Positions 23,610-35,461 of a DNA stretch of 64,000 nucleotides are shown in pieces. The position numbers and the translations under genes are program-made. Position 1 is the stretch's first letter; each line of letters opens with the position of its first letter. Where the stretch lies: contig CM049310.1 in NCBI GenBank assembly GCA_026874595.1, forward strand, positions 54,317,058 through 54,381,057, written 5' to 3'. Source of the DNA: Sipunculus nudus. Lineage: Eukaryota > Annelida > Sipuncula > Golfingiida > Sipunculidae. The notes under the pieces were generated by a model that saw only the letters and a program-made list of their open reading frames with translations, did no database searches and was not told where the DNA came from.

Positions 23610-24330
23610 TTTGAAATGTTTGCCTTAGTGCTTAAAACTTACATGAATGTAAACATTTGATTCAAAGGTGTTGCTAATTTTTTTTGTGCCATTGTCCTTG
23701 CTATTGTGAAGCACACTCTGGCATTTAGGCTTTTGAATCAAGATGACTGTTGAAGTTTTAATGTCAGCATTGATGCTGTGAAGCATGTACTTGTGTAATG
23801 TTGTCAAGTCCACAACATCCAAGTCCAAGTGCAAGTCCGAGCTCAGGCTGCTCAAGCCTAATTCAAAATCTGAGTCCTTCATGTTCAAATCGGAGTCCAC
23901 ATTCTTTGAGTTTGAGTAACTTGGAATCAGAATCCAATTCTGAATCTGAGTCCAATACAAGCATTCTTTTCTAAAGATATTGTAATGAAAATTTGAGATT
24001 TCATGTGAATTTTTATTCTAGTTTACACATGTTTTTGCTTGAATATTTAACTACATTTAGCTCCTAATGACAAACTAAAGCTTGGTAAACATAGTCTTTT
24101 ATTTATAGGTCTAATATTTCGGTGGAAGTTTGTGCATGTATATGTCTTTATAGAACTAGTTTTTGACTGAACTACTGTACTCAAGATGGAAAAAGACTAA
24201 TTTCTTAAGTCCTTACCTACGAGTCCGAGTACATGTGCAAGTCAAACTCCCTCAAGTCGGAGTCCCTAAATAAATGAACTAGAGCCTTGACTTGTGTCCA
24301 AGTCCTGACTCAAGTTTTACGTCAATGCTT
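23610..24330. repeat. Degenerate AGTCCGAGTCCAAG-type repeat
   Basis: Irregularly iterated hexamers such as AGTCCA, AGTCCG and GAGTCC at 23808-23960 and 24218-24320. Resembles the complement of 40020-40480. The minus-strand ORF at 23625-23960 (Ser/Asp/Leu-rich) is a by-product of the iteration. Confidence 0.55.
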
Positions 24331-26520
24331 TGTCAGCATTTGAATCATGGATGTTGTTATATTTTGAACTTTGTTAAAACTTTGCCTAACAACCACCTTT
24401 ATTTAGGGACCATCTCAAAAGAATGACCACTTTTTCACAACCTCAAATCCTTTTTTGCTCTTTATATTAGATTCGCTTAGATGACCACCTAAAAAATGCG
24501 ACCACTTTGTTGAGGTCCCAGCGGTAGACACTATATCAAGGTTTAACTGTATATGCATTGGTCCTGCAGACCAGGTTTTTAAGCCAGATGATTATTTTTG
24601 CACCAACATTGCTTATTCTGCAGAATGAATCAACTCGGGTCATGCATTTATTTATAAACAAATATATAGCTATCAAGTACAGTCATATACAGCCTGCTGT
24701 GTTTTTTTATCTTGTACTACCCACATAATCAGTATCATTGAGTTTTTGTGTGTGTGTTTGTGTGTCCACAGACTGCCCCTATCTTGTGACAAGAAAGAGA
24801 CTGCATATTTTGCGCATTTTATGTATGAATATTGATATGCCATTTTTGTACTTCTTTTTGAGTAAATCATTAGCTCGTATTTGTATAATGATAAACACAT
24901 ATCTTATAACAGTCCTATGACAGTCCACAATATTTCAACAGGCATTTATCAAAATGTATATGACTTTATGTTTTGAATGTTTAATTTTCTTTCACCATGA
25001 TGTAACTTATTGACATAAGGAATAGACAAAACAGAAAGTTGTCTCTAAAATTCTGTTTTTAGATGTTCAGTATACTCAAGAGAAAAGTAAACTTGAAAAT
25101 CTTTTTAGATGCTTATCACATCAGTGCTGTTGGCTAACTGTAATGTACATTGGCCAACAATGTTGTTGGACTTCTTCAGTTTACATATTACAGCAATTCT
25201 TGCTGTCTCACTGTTTATAAACTGTTTGTATTTACAAGATAGCATGCTTATAGCCATTAGCCATTTCAACAGTTGTGATTTATAACACAGTGATGTTATA
25301 ATAATTCAGAATATCCAGTAATGGCATAAGTGTCTCTTGTTTAACATTCCAGTTTTTTTCTGCCACTGATTGTTCGAAGTAAATGTAGACTACAGAGCTT
25401 AATTCTTTCTAAATATATATATATACAACAAAACTATAAATATAATATTTATATATATATATATGTATGTATATATATAGCTATCAATATTGACATTATT
25501 GTTGCTGTGTAATTATGTCTCAGTTTTTTTGTCTGGTATACTTGATGTTTATATCAGTCTGTATAAATGCCTTTATAACGCAAAAAGGTTTATTGTCTAC
25601 AATCATCATCATTGAACCTGATCCTTATTCAACAAGACATTCTTAACCAGTGATATATTCATACAATATATGGCCTATAAATGACAAATTCACTCAGGGA
25701 GTGACTTGTTTGCGAATCTTTTGATTATTAAGCCTGCACATGTTTATATGGAAAAATGAGAAATGTGGAAGATACAGAATCCTCCTTATAACAAGCGGTA
25801 ATTTTTAAACAGAAAATTATCTTATGTTTTCATTAATTCTTATTTTTGTCATAACCTGTGAATCACTTGTAAACAGTGTGTTCAAAAATAGCTTTCAGCA
25901 CTTATGTGCAGAAAATTTTAATTCCTTTGAATGAACTCGGTTTTTCACAATCTTGTTTAATAAGGTTTTGATAAGGATAAACCCAATTTGTTATTGAACA
26001 GTTGTAGCAAATGTAGTGAAAAGGAATCACTCAGTGATATAATAACCTTGTCTAATAACGAATATTTTGATAATTTTACCTAGTTTCACTTAATTATTTT
26101 TTAAAACACACAGGAATTCAAATTTAATCATGTAAAGTGTTGATTCGGGAAAATTTTAATGTATTCTTGTTTTAAATTATCACACATTAATTATCATATC
26201 ATCTGGCCAAAGATTAGCCAGGAAAACACATTCCAGCAGGCATTCTGGTTGGACCAATAGGACCAACAATCTTATTGTTAAGCATGTATTGGAAGTAACA
26301 GTGTATATTTGTATTTAACCAAACAATGTTATAGCTCTATTTTTACTTTATTATATATTTAGCATAATTACATGATTATATTTAAATCTTGTGTTCAAGA
26401 AAACGGTCAGCCCACTATCTTAAGTTCTATATATATATTTGGTGCTAAACTCTCTAAACGTAAAAGTTCAGATACATACTCTGCCTTCATTATGTATTGG
26501 TTATAGCCCAATTAAATGTA
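24331..26520. other. AT-rich intergenic DNA, no gene recognised
   Basis: Contains a TG tract near 24748-24764 and TA/AT microsatellites at 25404-25480. No coding segment, RNA gene or recognisable element. Confidence 0.5.
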
Positions 26521-26539
26521 ATGCAAGCCGTTAGGTTTG

Positions 26540-26730
26540 CGAGGCTTGTGTCACATGGCAGGCGAGCCGTCACGGCTTGCTTCATTCACGTGACGTCACA
26601 GCTATTCCAAGGCAGGGCTTTACCGTAAGGTCAAAGGTCGATTGTAGAGAGTGGGCTTGCTTTACATTTCATTGGGCTATAACTGTTTTGTCTAACATGC
26701 CCCGCCTCCTCGGTCGAAGGTCACGCGTGT
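26540..26730. promoter_or_regulatory. CpG-containing regulatory candidate with CRE, E-box, DR1 and GC-box
   Basis: CACGTG at 26587-26592 overlaps a perfect CRE TGACGTCA at 26591-26598. AGGTCAAAGGTCG follows at 26628-26640, GCCCCGCCT at 26699-26707 and AAGGTCA near 26717. This density of canonical motifs is unlike the AT-rich surroundings. Direction and target gene are unknown. Confidence 0.35.
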
Positions 26731-27164
26731 CATGTTTCTTTTGGCTTCTCGCCAGTACTTTGCCATATCTGGAAAGTCACCATGCAACTGCACTTGCATG
26801 GTCACTGTTCATGACCCTGTGATGCAAGCAGATTTGAATGTACATTTAAGAAAAACTTTGACTATGGTATTTGTTTCTATCTGTTATGAATTTGACTGTA
26901 TTACAGATACCTTCAGAAGCATATATTACCATTCAATGTTTTTATGCTGAATACCTCAGCGGCGTAGGTATAAATGTAGTTAAGAGGGCAATGTAGTCCG
27001 TTCAAATATGTTGGATAATAATTACGTAAACATTGTTGTTCTGTTGTAAGGATTTCACGGAATAAGTATTTTGTCAGGGTGCGGATGTGAAATGTTAACA
27101 GAAGGTGTTTCCTTGAAATGTAACAAACTTTGATTTTAAAGTTTGACAGTTGAATCAAGGAATT

Positions 27165-27175
27165 TATATATATAA

Positions 27176-27232
<57 letters not shown>
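27165..27232. repeat. (TA)n microsatellite
   Basis: About 68 bp of nearly pure TA, directly beside the foldback at 27234. A second AT run lies at 27446-27467. Confidence 0.95.
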
Positions 27233-27233
<1 letters not shown>

Positions 27234-27368
27234 CTAAAGTACGGTTAGTTTGACTTCATCAGTTTGTGCTACAGATCTGTTTCGTGAGAGCAGCATTCAA
27301 GCCGGCTCACTCTCTCACGAAACAGGTCTGGAACACAAACTGATGAAGTCAAACTAACCGTACTTTAG
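27234..27368. repeat. Long foldback hairpin (57-bp arms, 21-bp loop)
   Basis: The left arm 27234-27290 starts CTAAAGTACGGTTAGTTTG. The right arm 27312-27368 ends CAAACTAACCGTACTTTAG. By eye 54 of 57 positions pair. TA-rich DNA flanks both sides, as for TA-targeting foldback or MITE elements. Confidence 0.88.
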
Positions 27369-28866
27369 TAATTTATAAACGCTCCCATACGGTAGAGCAC
27401 TATCACCGCGATGTATTGAATTCACGCTATGTGAACAATACAAATTATATATATATATATATATATTCGTCCCACACTGCTTAACTGGAAGAGGTGCGTT
27501 TTGAGAAGAAACGACCTCAGGCGAAAGGGCGGAGGTTTGTTTGGAATAAAAAACGAAATAAGGCGCAAGGGTTCCCTTTAACGTAGTATCTAAATAAAAA
27601 ATCATGTATGCCAACAACAATGCCACTTATACCTTTTTGCACCCGATACGACTGGTTCCGTAACCTCTTTATAACCTTAACATAATTTTGATAATTTGGT
27701 ACATGCATAATTCGAAATGTACGGTATCCGTCACGTTTCTGTCTATCAGAACTTCAAGGACATTTTTGTCCTGTGAAAGAATGTGTTTATATATTTTAGG
27801 GGTAATGGTTCTACATCAGTCTGTGATATCCATGCACTGTACTCGTGACTGTATATTAAAGTGATGTTAAATCATTAAAATATATTATTCAGCTTTTTTT
27901 ACACGTACACATGTATGAGTATATGAAATCAAGGGTTCTGGTTGAAAACGAAATTATTGTTCCTCCATTTGTGGAACTGTAGTGCCGGTTGTGACAGCTA
28001 GAGTGAAAGGCCGTGCAGTGTGCATGGTCGCTCTGCGGTGCCCTTTGTCGTCTTTAATTTAAGAATTCAGGTATGTCACGACTGGGAGAGGGGGGAGAGA
28101 GAGGATTGAGCTGCCAACAGATAGAGGGCCCAGTTAGCTGTCGCAGGCCTGCCAAGTCATTCTTTTTGAAAGAGTCACCCTTTTTAAGGATTTCCTGAAA
28201 TGACATTAATTGAGCTGCGATTCCTTATGCACGGAATGCGGATATTGCCTAAATGAATAAGGTGAGATTCTTATGAGCGCATCCGGCATGCGGAATGCGC
28301 TTCCAGCAAAAGAAAAAGCTACTTTTAGAGATTTTTGCCTGGTGCCGCATCATATCCAGGGCAACACATCGAAAACATACATGCTGCCGTACAAGTACAT
28401 ATGAAATTTCTCAACATGCATCCCGCATTTCGTACTTTAGGCATCCAAGCCTTACTCTTTTTTTTTTCAGCAGCACTTTTCTCCAATTTTTTTCATGAAA
28501 GAATTCCGATATTCAATTTCTCTCATGCTTTAACAGTTCAGTAAGAACAAGAATTGGACGTTTCGCATTTGTTTTGTGTATGCAAATGTCCAGCATGTGT
28601 CAGAACATGTTGAAAATGCCCTTATCATTATGAACTGGGATGTGCGCCATGTATATATCTTACTTTGGGTCGCTTTATAAGTACAATTGTGCTATGCAAA
28701 GTACCTCTGTGAGTCAGTCTGTGATAAAAATGGGGGAATTAACGCTTATTTTACTCTCTTTTTTTCACTCATAATTTCAAAGACGTATACTCTTAATTTT
28801 CCGGAGCACGTACTCATTTTTTCAGTCATTTACCTTTGGCAGGCCTATGGCAAAGCAACAGTTTTA
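27369..28866. other. Intergenic DNA, no gene recognised
   Basis: Moderately richer in CG than its surroundings at 27960-28400. GGAATGCGGATA and GCGGAATGCGC phrases repeat near 28230-28305. ORFs at 28295-28544 have no recognisable features. Confidence 0.4.
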
Positions 28867-29562
28867 AGCTCAGATGACTTATAGTCATCTGAGCTATAGT
28901 CATCGTCCTTGACCGTTAACAGGGCACGTTTTGAAATCGTTAGACCTACGAATCCAAAATTCGTTAGATGTCCCTTTGTTCTCAGGAAATATATTAATCC
29001 ACCTAACATGATAATTATTGTGCTAGAGTTTTTATTTCCAGCATATAATTATATTGAGCTTCGTTTCATTGTATACCAGGAATTAGATCAACATTTTTTT
29101 AAAAGTTATTAGAATAAATGTAAAATCAGTTCCTTAACATTTGACCATGGCACATTTTCCCCCTGCAAGCACTGTTGATTTAATTTTTAACACAATGGAC
29201 TGATAAGGTTTTAATCTTTTTTAAATCTGAAATTTAAAATGAATTGAGCAAAAAGTGTAGATTTTATTAAAGTCTTCAAACACTATGTCAAGTATTGTTT
29301 ACATCTAGCCAATCCAGTGCTGGAGCCCTCACCTAGGTTGCGTAATCGGTCCAGGCAGCTACTGCCTTCGCTCAGTTAAATTAGTCTTCCCCTCTGAACC
29401 ATTTTTTTTTACTGAATATTTTATTTTAGTTAATGAAATTAAGCATGTGCATTCAACTAAAATCTTCAAATTTTTTTGGGACAGTGATCCAAGGTATAAT
29501 CTAAAAGATGCCATGTGTATGGAAATGTAGTGAATGCATGGTTCAGTAGGGGTCAGTCACAC

Positions 29563-30187
29563 TGCAGGTGCCCGGGTTAGCTGTGTATCTAACTTACGTA
29601 AGCGGGGTTTGTCCGCTGGCTTGTAACAGCGATGTAGCGCTGGGCGAAAACCGCCCGTGCAGGGCTGACCATGCCGATACCGCTCGGACGGTCACCGTCC
29701 CCCTTTAGCATATAAATAGGGCGCGCGTAGAGCGTGTGAAAAAAAGTGTGGAGTGTTGCTCGGTCTGTTCACAGGGTGGTCAGCTCTCGTGTCAGCCTTA
29801 GCAGTGATGCATTAACTCGCCATTGGGATTCTATACTGGAATATTTCCATTTACTTTTGGATTACCTATACTGCATAGGAGTTTATATAATTGAATAACT
29901 CTACCAACCTTCGTTTACGGGGATTACTGTTTAGGGTATTGTGCGAAGCGGAGCGACACCACGCCCCCGGCTTTGCCTGCAACGGAGTGAGAAAGCACCT
30001 CACCATCTACTTCTGCCATCTGAAAGTTATCGCTGAGTTGTATTAAAACCCTATTTATGTATACTGCTGCCTTATTTCATTTGTGAATGCATGCGACTTA
30101 GAGTGTCAATTGCAGATACATCAACCCGAGCCGTTAGGACTTAAATAAACTAACCCGAACTCACGTCTGCTACACCCGGGTGTTACA
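29563..30187 (+). mobile_element. Solo-LTR-like block
   Basis: Begins TGCAGGTGCCCGGG and ends CCCGGGTGTTACA (TG...CA). A TATA-like CATATAAATAGGGCGCG lies at about 29710 and a polyadenylation-like TTAAATAAAC near 30148, in the order expected for U3-R-U5. Flanks CACAC and CATAC could be a decayed 5-bp duplication. It is more GC-rich than its host. The block at 46018-46784 has the same type of ends in opposite orientation. No internal retrotransposon coding region is present. Confidence 0.5.
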
Positions 30188-30354
30188 CATACACTGACAT
30201 GACCAAACTGAGGGTAAATAATGATGCAAATGAAACATTCTTAATAAACTTATATCTGCTGAATCTGTTTGTATTGTAAGTTTATAAATTTTATTAATTT
30301 AATAAATCTTTATTCTTCTGCCAAAAATGGACATATAGGGTTTAATCTAAAATT

Positions 30355-30627
30355 AAAATCATTATTCCCTTGCCAACTTAAAATCATTATTCTCTTGCCA
30401 ACTTAAAATCATTATTCTCTTGCCAACTTAAAATCATTATTCTCTTGTCAACTTAAAATCATTATTCTCTTGCCAACTTAAAATCATTATTCTCTTGCCA
30501 ACTTAAAATCATTATTCTCTTGCCAACTTAAAATCATTATTCTCTTGCCAACTTAAAATCATTATTCTCTTGCCAACTTAAAATCATTATTCTCTTGCCA
30601 ACATAAAATCATCATTCTCTTGCCAAA
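30355..30627 (+). repeat. 25-bp minisatellite, about 11 copies
   Basis: Unit AAAATCATTATTCTCTTGCC then AACTT, nearly invariant. The flanking sequence matches 9365-9450, where only one ATTATTCCCTTG unit exists, so the expansion took place within a family 1 copy. Units are contiguous without spacers, so this is not a CRISPR array. Confidence 0.95.
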
Positions 30628-30990
30628 GCAGATTGTGAAACAAAGTTAACAGTCCTTTCTGTCCACCTGTTCTTCATCTGTAAACATTTTAATACTACAG
30701 TATTACAGAAACCTATACTGTTTTTTTCCATGGCGGTCATGTAAGAGTATTATCAAATTCAGCTGAGCGCCGTGTCCCGAGGGTCTCCATATTTTTTTTT
30801 ATTTATTTATTTTAGGACTTTCCAGTCATTAAAAGAAGTTAGTGAAGAAGTAAGTTAGGAGTAAGGTGTGATGGCATGGAAATAATAAAAAAAAATATTA
30901 AGGTAGCAGTTCTGACAAAACACCTGTATCTTAAATCAGTCCAAAAGTTGTTTTAAATTCATAGTAGAACCATAAAGTACATATTATTGT

Positions 30991-31826
30991 ATCCCCAGAC
31001 AAAGTCGGGGATACTTTGGTTTTAGCAAGGTCCCGCCCTGAAGGGGATTACTCAAAAAAATATTTCACGGATCTTTATCATTTGTAATCTATTGATATTT
31101 GTGAGAGGACGAAGAAAATTTAAAATGGGGTCATACCCTTTACTAGGAGAGTGACCTTGACCTTGATAAGGTCAATTGAAAATAAAAATCACACAAATTC
31201 TTAAATATCTAAAACAAAACTTGCATGGATTGATCCAAAAATCAAAGTTGACCGAAGATCTCGGATAGCTTTGTAAGGCACCAGAGATTGATGCCGCCAC
31301 CTGTTATCATTTTCTTCTTTTCGTGCCTTTTAATACCGCCATAATTGCTACTTGACAGTACTGTGAGCATTATAAGTCAAAAACTGGTTTATATATTTCT
31401 TTCATATCATGCACGTGCATAGTTATGGGTTATGGGATGAGGGACCTCATAATTGGAAATATTTGGACGAATTAAATTAGCCATACTTTTTGTAGATATG
31501 ACAATATTTGACGAAGTAATGAACAAAAATAATTTTTTTTTATCGGTGGCCTTGACCTTTGACCTATCTCAAGTAAAAAAGAAAAAGCTTATAGGAGTTT
31601 TGTTTATCTATCAGGTGTATAATTTTCATAGCGATTGCTCGAGAATTGTGGTATATAGAGCGAAAAAACTGAAATCTCGTTTGACGAGAAACAGTATTAA
31701 GCGAGTTAAACAGAACCAATGCTGCCTGAAGCCAAAACCTAGACATCTCCAGCTTTTAAAAGTGACAAAAGTAGAAAAATGAGACCCCTTATTTTAGAAT
31801 ATCATGATATCCCCCCCCCCCCCCAG
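30991..31826 (+). mobile_element. Family 3 element with 5' hairpin
   Basis: Starts TTGTATCCCCAGACAAAGTC then GGGGATAC, an 8-bp stem like the start at 37641. Includes a monomer-like stretch GATCTCGGATAGC...GCCGCCACCTG near 31258-31300. A C-run (31811-31824) marks an uncertain right end. The ORFs at 31453-31782 look accidental. Confidence 0.5.
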
Positions 31827-32249
31827 TGCATAACGATGGTAAAAGCAATGTGGATTGTAATATTTCAGACGAAAGAACAAACAGGAAAGCGAATGAATTT
31901 GACGACAACTGATAAACAGACGGACATACTGATACACTGATACATCTGAGATGACAGTTGACCAGACCAATCTATGGAGAAAGAACTAAAACATGTTGCA
32001 ATAAAATTTCAACAATGAAGAATATGTATAGTATATGTGACAAAATAATGTAACACCATGACAACCGCCGTGACAGTAGCTATAGTCTGTATCTTAAACC
32101 ATACAAAAAGCTTTTACAACGGTCGATCACAGGTACCAACCAGAGCACCATGACAGAAGAAAAGTGTTCATTATGATACGACGGAGCTGCCTCCTGCCGG
32201 CCCTTCGATGAAACATGTTATAAATCACGAGCACATCGTTTTGTCAGAA
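31827..32249. other. Intergenic DNA, no recognised feature
   Basis: No coding or repeat structure seen apart from two ACTGATACA phrases near 31928-31940. Confidence 0.45.
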
Positions 32250-33759
32250 CAGCTGACTATAAGTCATCTGAGCTATAGTCGTGGTCCATTTTCCGTCGTC
32301 CGTCCGTCGGTCTGTCCGTCCGTCCGTAGATGTGGCACGTTTTGAAACCGTAAGACCTAGGAATCCAAAATTCGGCATAATGTTAGATGTCCCCAAGATC
32401 TCCTACCAAGCCGAAAACTGGGTCTTTGCGACATCGTTCCTTTGAGAAATTAAGGAAAAACCTCAATTTTTTATTAAAAACCTACTTTCACACTTCAGGA
32501 CTGCCTAATATCAAAACCACTCATCTGTTTTTCCTCATATTTACCATAAATATTCCTCTATATAGTTCCTATGTACATGCCAGAAATTATGTCTGTATTA
32601 TATAATTTAAAAAAGTTATGGGCCTAAACATTATGCATTTTGTAAAAAACCAGGAAAGATATTTGATAACTTAACACAAAATATGTTAAAGCAATGGACA
32701 TTTTTTTCCAGTAATATAACTTTAATTAATCAAAATTAAATTGTATACCCCAAATTAGATCAAAATCTTTTAAAGTTTTTAAAATATTAACAAAAATAAA
32801 AAATTGGTACCTTAAATTTTGCCCAACTTTGACCATGGCACGTTTTTTTCCTGTAAGTACTGTGGATCTAATTTTTACAGCATGTTTTTGTTAGCATTTT
32901 GCCTGTTAACACCAAAAATTTGAAAACCAGTTGATCAAAAACTGTAGATTTTATTATAGTTTTCAAGCACCATGTACTATATTGTTCACATCAAGCTAGT
33001 GTTATGCAGTTTGCAAGAGCTCAGCTCCCCAGCTTCAACTCTCAGTTCCTAAAATTTGGCAGACAATTAGATGTCTCCAAATTCCCCTACCATGCCAAGA
33101 ATTTGGTCACTAGGACTTAATACCTTCGAGATATTAATGAAAAGCTTCATTAAAAACCTATTGTTACACTTCAAGACTGCCTAATATCAAAACCACTGAG
33201 CTGACTTCAATCATATATAATATACATATTTTTCTATACATTCTCTATGCACATGCCAGAAATGATGTCACTATTGCGTAATTGTTTTAAGTTACGGGCC
33301 CAAACATAATGCACTTTGTAAAAAATCAAGAAATATATTTACATCCTTAACAAGGGGATTGCTGAAGCGAGAGATTTTTTGTCAGGGATGTAACATTATT
33401 AAATCAAGATTCAATTGAATACCAATAGTTAGTTCTAAATTTTTCAAATTTCATAAGTTATTGTATTTTTTTAAATAAATAGTTAAACTCTTATATTATA
33501 TGTTCTGCTTATAAGTTATATGGCCAAGTCAAAATATGTGTGACAATTGTTCTCCATTTGTTAATAAAATAAATGAAATCAATCCTCTTCCCTGTCTCCA
33601 AAGGTACTATCAAAATCATACATAAGCTAAACAACAACAACTCATAATCATAATACAGCTTATATTTATTACCACACAAATCCAGCAAGTGCCTCATTTC
33701 TTAATCATATTTTTTTATCATATATAACAGCTGAGCGCCGTGACCCATAGGTCCCTTGT
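32250..33759 (+). mobile_element. Family 1 Helentron-like element, internally deleted copy
   Basis: Runs parallel to 1371-3990 from CAGCTGACTATAAGTCATC to GTGACCCATAGG, CCCTTGT. It lacks the segment equal to about 2600-3705: here TTCATAAGTTATTG passes straight into TTTTTTTAAATAAATAG. The first bases of the 5' end are changed (AGAACAGCTGAC). Confidence 0.8.
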
Positions 33760-34559
33760 TTTAGTAGGGAGCAAAACCAGATGATTGTTTTGATAATTTT
33801 TTGTACATATATATGGAGTATCATGTTAAGATATTAGCATGAGAACTTTGATAAGAGATCACACGTATCTCGATTAATATTAATTTCAGTGCAGTTTAAT
33901 TCCGTGTGAGCCGTATCTGTTTAGCGATCTCTATAGTAACGATTGTTGTAGACTTTTAAGGATGGGCATCTGTTTAGTTTAGTTTTCTCATGGTTTTGTT
34001 TGTGGGGGCGTGTCCATATCATAATACATGTAATAATTGGCAGTCGGCATAATAGGAAGTGGCGATTGTCCAGAAGATGGTCAGGACCTGTGACTACAGC
34101 AAGCATATATAAACCGTGATTAAGACGATATTCGGAACATATGACCGATCAATGCGTCAGTTCGTGTAGCCTGACGATATTTGCAGTCCAGGGGCAGGCC
34201 TGCGTGCATCAAGAGTCTAGACAACTGAGAGAAGATGTCTTTAAGCGTAGATTTTCTATGTGTGCGGAAGGCCACGGTGATTTATCTGTAACGGACTTCA
34301 GAGCGAGTATCGTATTTTTGCCGACGGACTGGTAAATCTGGCGATTTAAACCTGTTTTGAGCGCTTCCAGGAACAGACCGGAGACATTATATAAACGCGT
34401 AACTGTGGAGGTACTGGATATCGCTGTGTGGAAGCATTCTCGGTTACCTACAGCTGGATGATCCCAGGAAACATCAGCTGTGAAAGACAATTATTCTGAG
34501 TCAAGATAGCATCGTCTATGCGCTAATTAGTGAGCGCTGCGTGAACTGTCCCTTGAGAG
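33760..34559 (+). promoter_or_regulatory. TATA-type core promoter candidate with possible 5' exon
   Basis: A CACCC-box-like GGGGGCGTGTCC lies at about 34002-34014. A TATA box CATATATAAACC lies at about 34105-34116, and the following ~350 bp are more CG-rich than the surroundings and end near possible donors (for example ACTGGTAAAT at 34329). No protein can be assigned; the ORFs at 34141-34490 lack features. A gene start or a decayed element promoter are both possible. Confidence 0.25.
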
Positions 34560-35461
34560 TTAAACCGGTACAATTTTTTTTTTTTTTTGCTATCTTTCCA
34601 ATATTTTACAAAATCAACGCATTTATGGAATACTGAAATACATATATACTTTCATATACGTAAGCTTGTTTAGAAGTATCACGTGCTGTAAAATTGTACC
34701 CAAAAAATGTGCTATTTGGAATTGATTTATATTTGTTTTATAATTTTTTATCAGAAAATTCTATACTTTTTTCATTTAACCCAGAGTGGCAGCACTGTAT
34801 GAGCTTATTTATAAATTTGTATTGATTTTGTCACAAGAATTGACAGGCTGGAACTTTAGGGATTAATTATGTAAGAATGTGACACTTTATATTAGTTAAA
34901 TAGGTTAACTTATTCTCATAAACAGCTTTAAAGGGAGGACCACCTATCAGAGTCTTGGTCGTGCGTGCGTGTTCGTGTGTGTGTAATGGTGTTCGGATGT
35001 GTGTGTGTGTGAGTGTTTGTAAGAGAAAGAGAGAGAGAGAGAGAAAGAGAGAGAGAGTCTTTGACACGGCAATACATAGCCCGGCAACCGAATAATTGTG
35101 TTCTTTGGAAAATTTTAATTTTGGGTAAATCTATAGAAAGAATGACACAATCAATGTTCATTATCTTTACACAGTGCGGACAGGTGGATATTCATGTATC
35201 ATTCTTTCCGTGTCTGAGAGACGGACGTTTCCGTTGCGAGATGGAATTCATCGATATCATACCGTCAAAATCTCCCAATCTTAATCTCAAGATGAACCAC
35301 AAATTTTAATTGAAAAGAATATTGATCAGATTAATGTGGACGTATTGCCAGTTTTACCACGTTTCCTCTCCTGCATTTATCACTTTTGCAGTAAATGTAA
35401 ATCACACGAAATGGGTCTTTTAACCCAATGCAGAAGCCGCGCTCTGAAGTAAACGGCTTGT
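34560..35461. other. Intergenic DNA with TG and GA microsatellites
   Basis: GTGT-rich 34960-35010 and a GAGA run 35024-35057. The ORFs over these tracts on both strands are low-complexity artefacts. Confidence 0.6.

Larger units (their letters stand above)
28867..30790 (+). mobile_element. Family 1 Helentron-like element, hosting an LTR and a minisatellite
   Basis: The 5' end is a nearly perfect 29-nt palindrome AGCTCAGATGACT...TCATCTGAGCT (28867-28895). The interior follows the family to 29520. The 3' end is CAGCTGAGCGCCGTGTCCCG then AGGGTCT, with the terminal CTTGT decayed. An LTR-like block (29563-30187) and a 25-bp minisatellite (30355-30627) lie inside. Confidence 0.65.

Noticed and set aside
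23625-23960. 111-codon minus-strand ORF rich in Asp, Ser and Leu
   Set aside because: Arises from the degenerate hexamer repeat; no splice or promoter support.
30355-30627. CRISPR-like array
   Set aside because: Repeats are contiguous with no spacers and the genome is eukaryotic.
31453-31782. 109-codon plus-strand ORF
   Set aside because: Lies in a family 3 element, poly-Phe/poly-Lys from T and A runs, no known motif.
34867-35309. Arg/Glu- and Ser/Leu-rich ORFs
   Set aside because: Encoded by GA and TG microsatellites.
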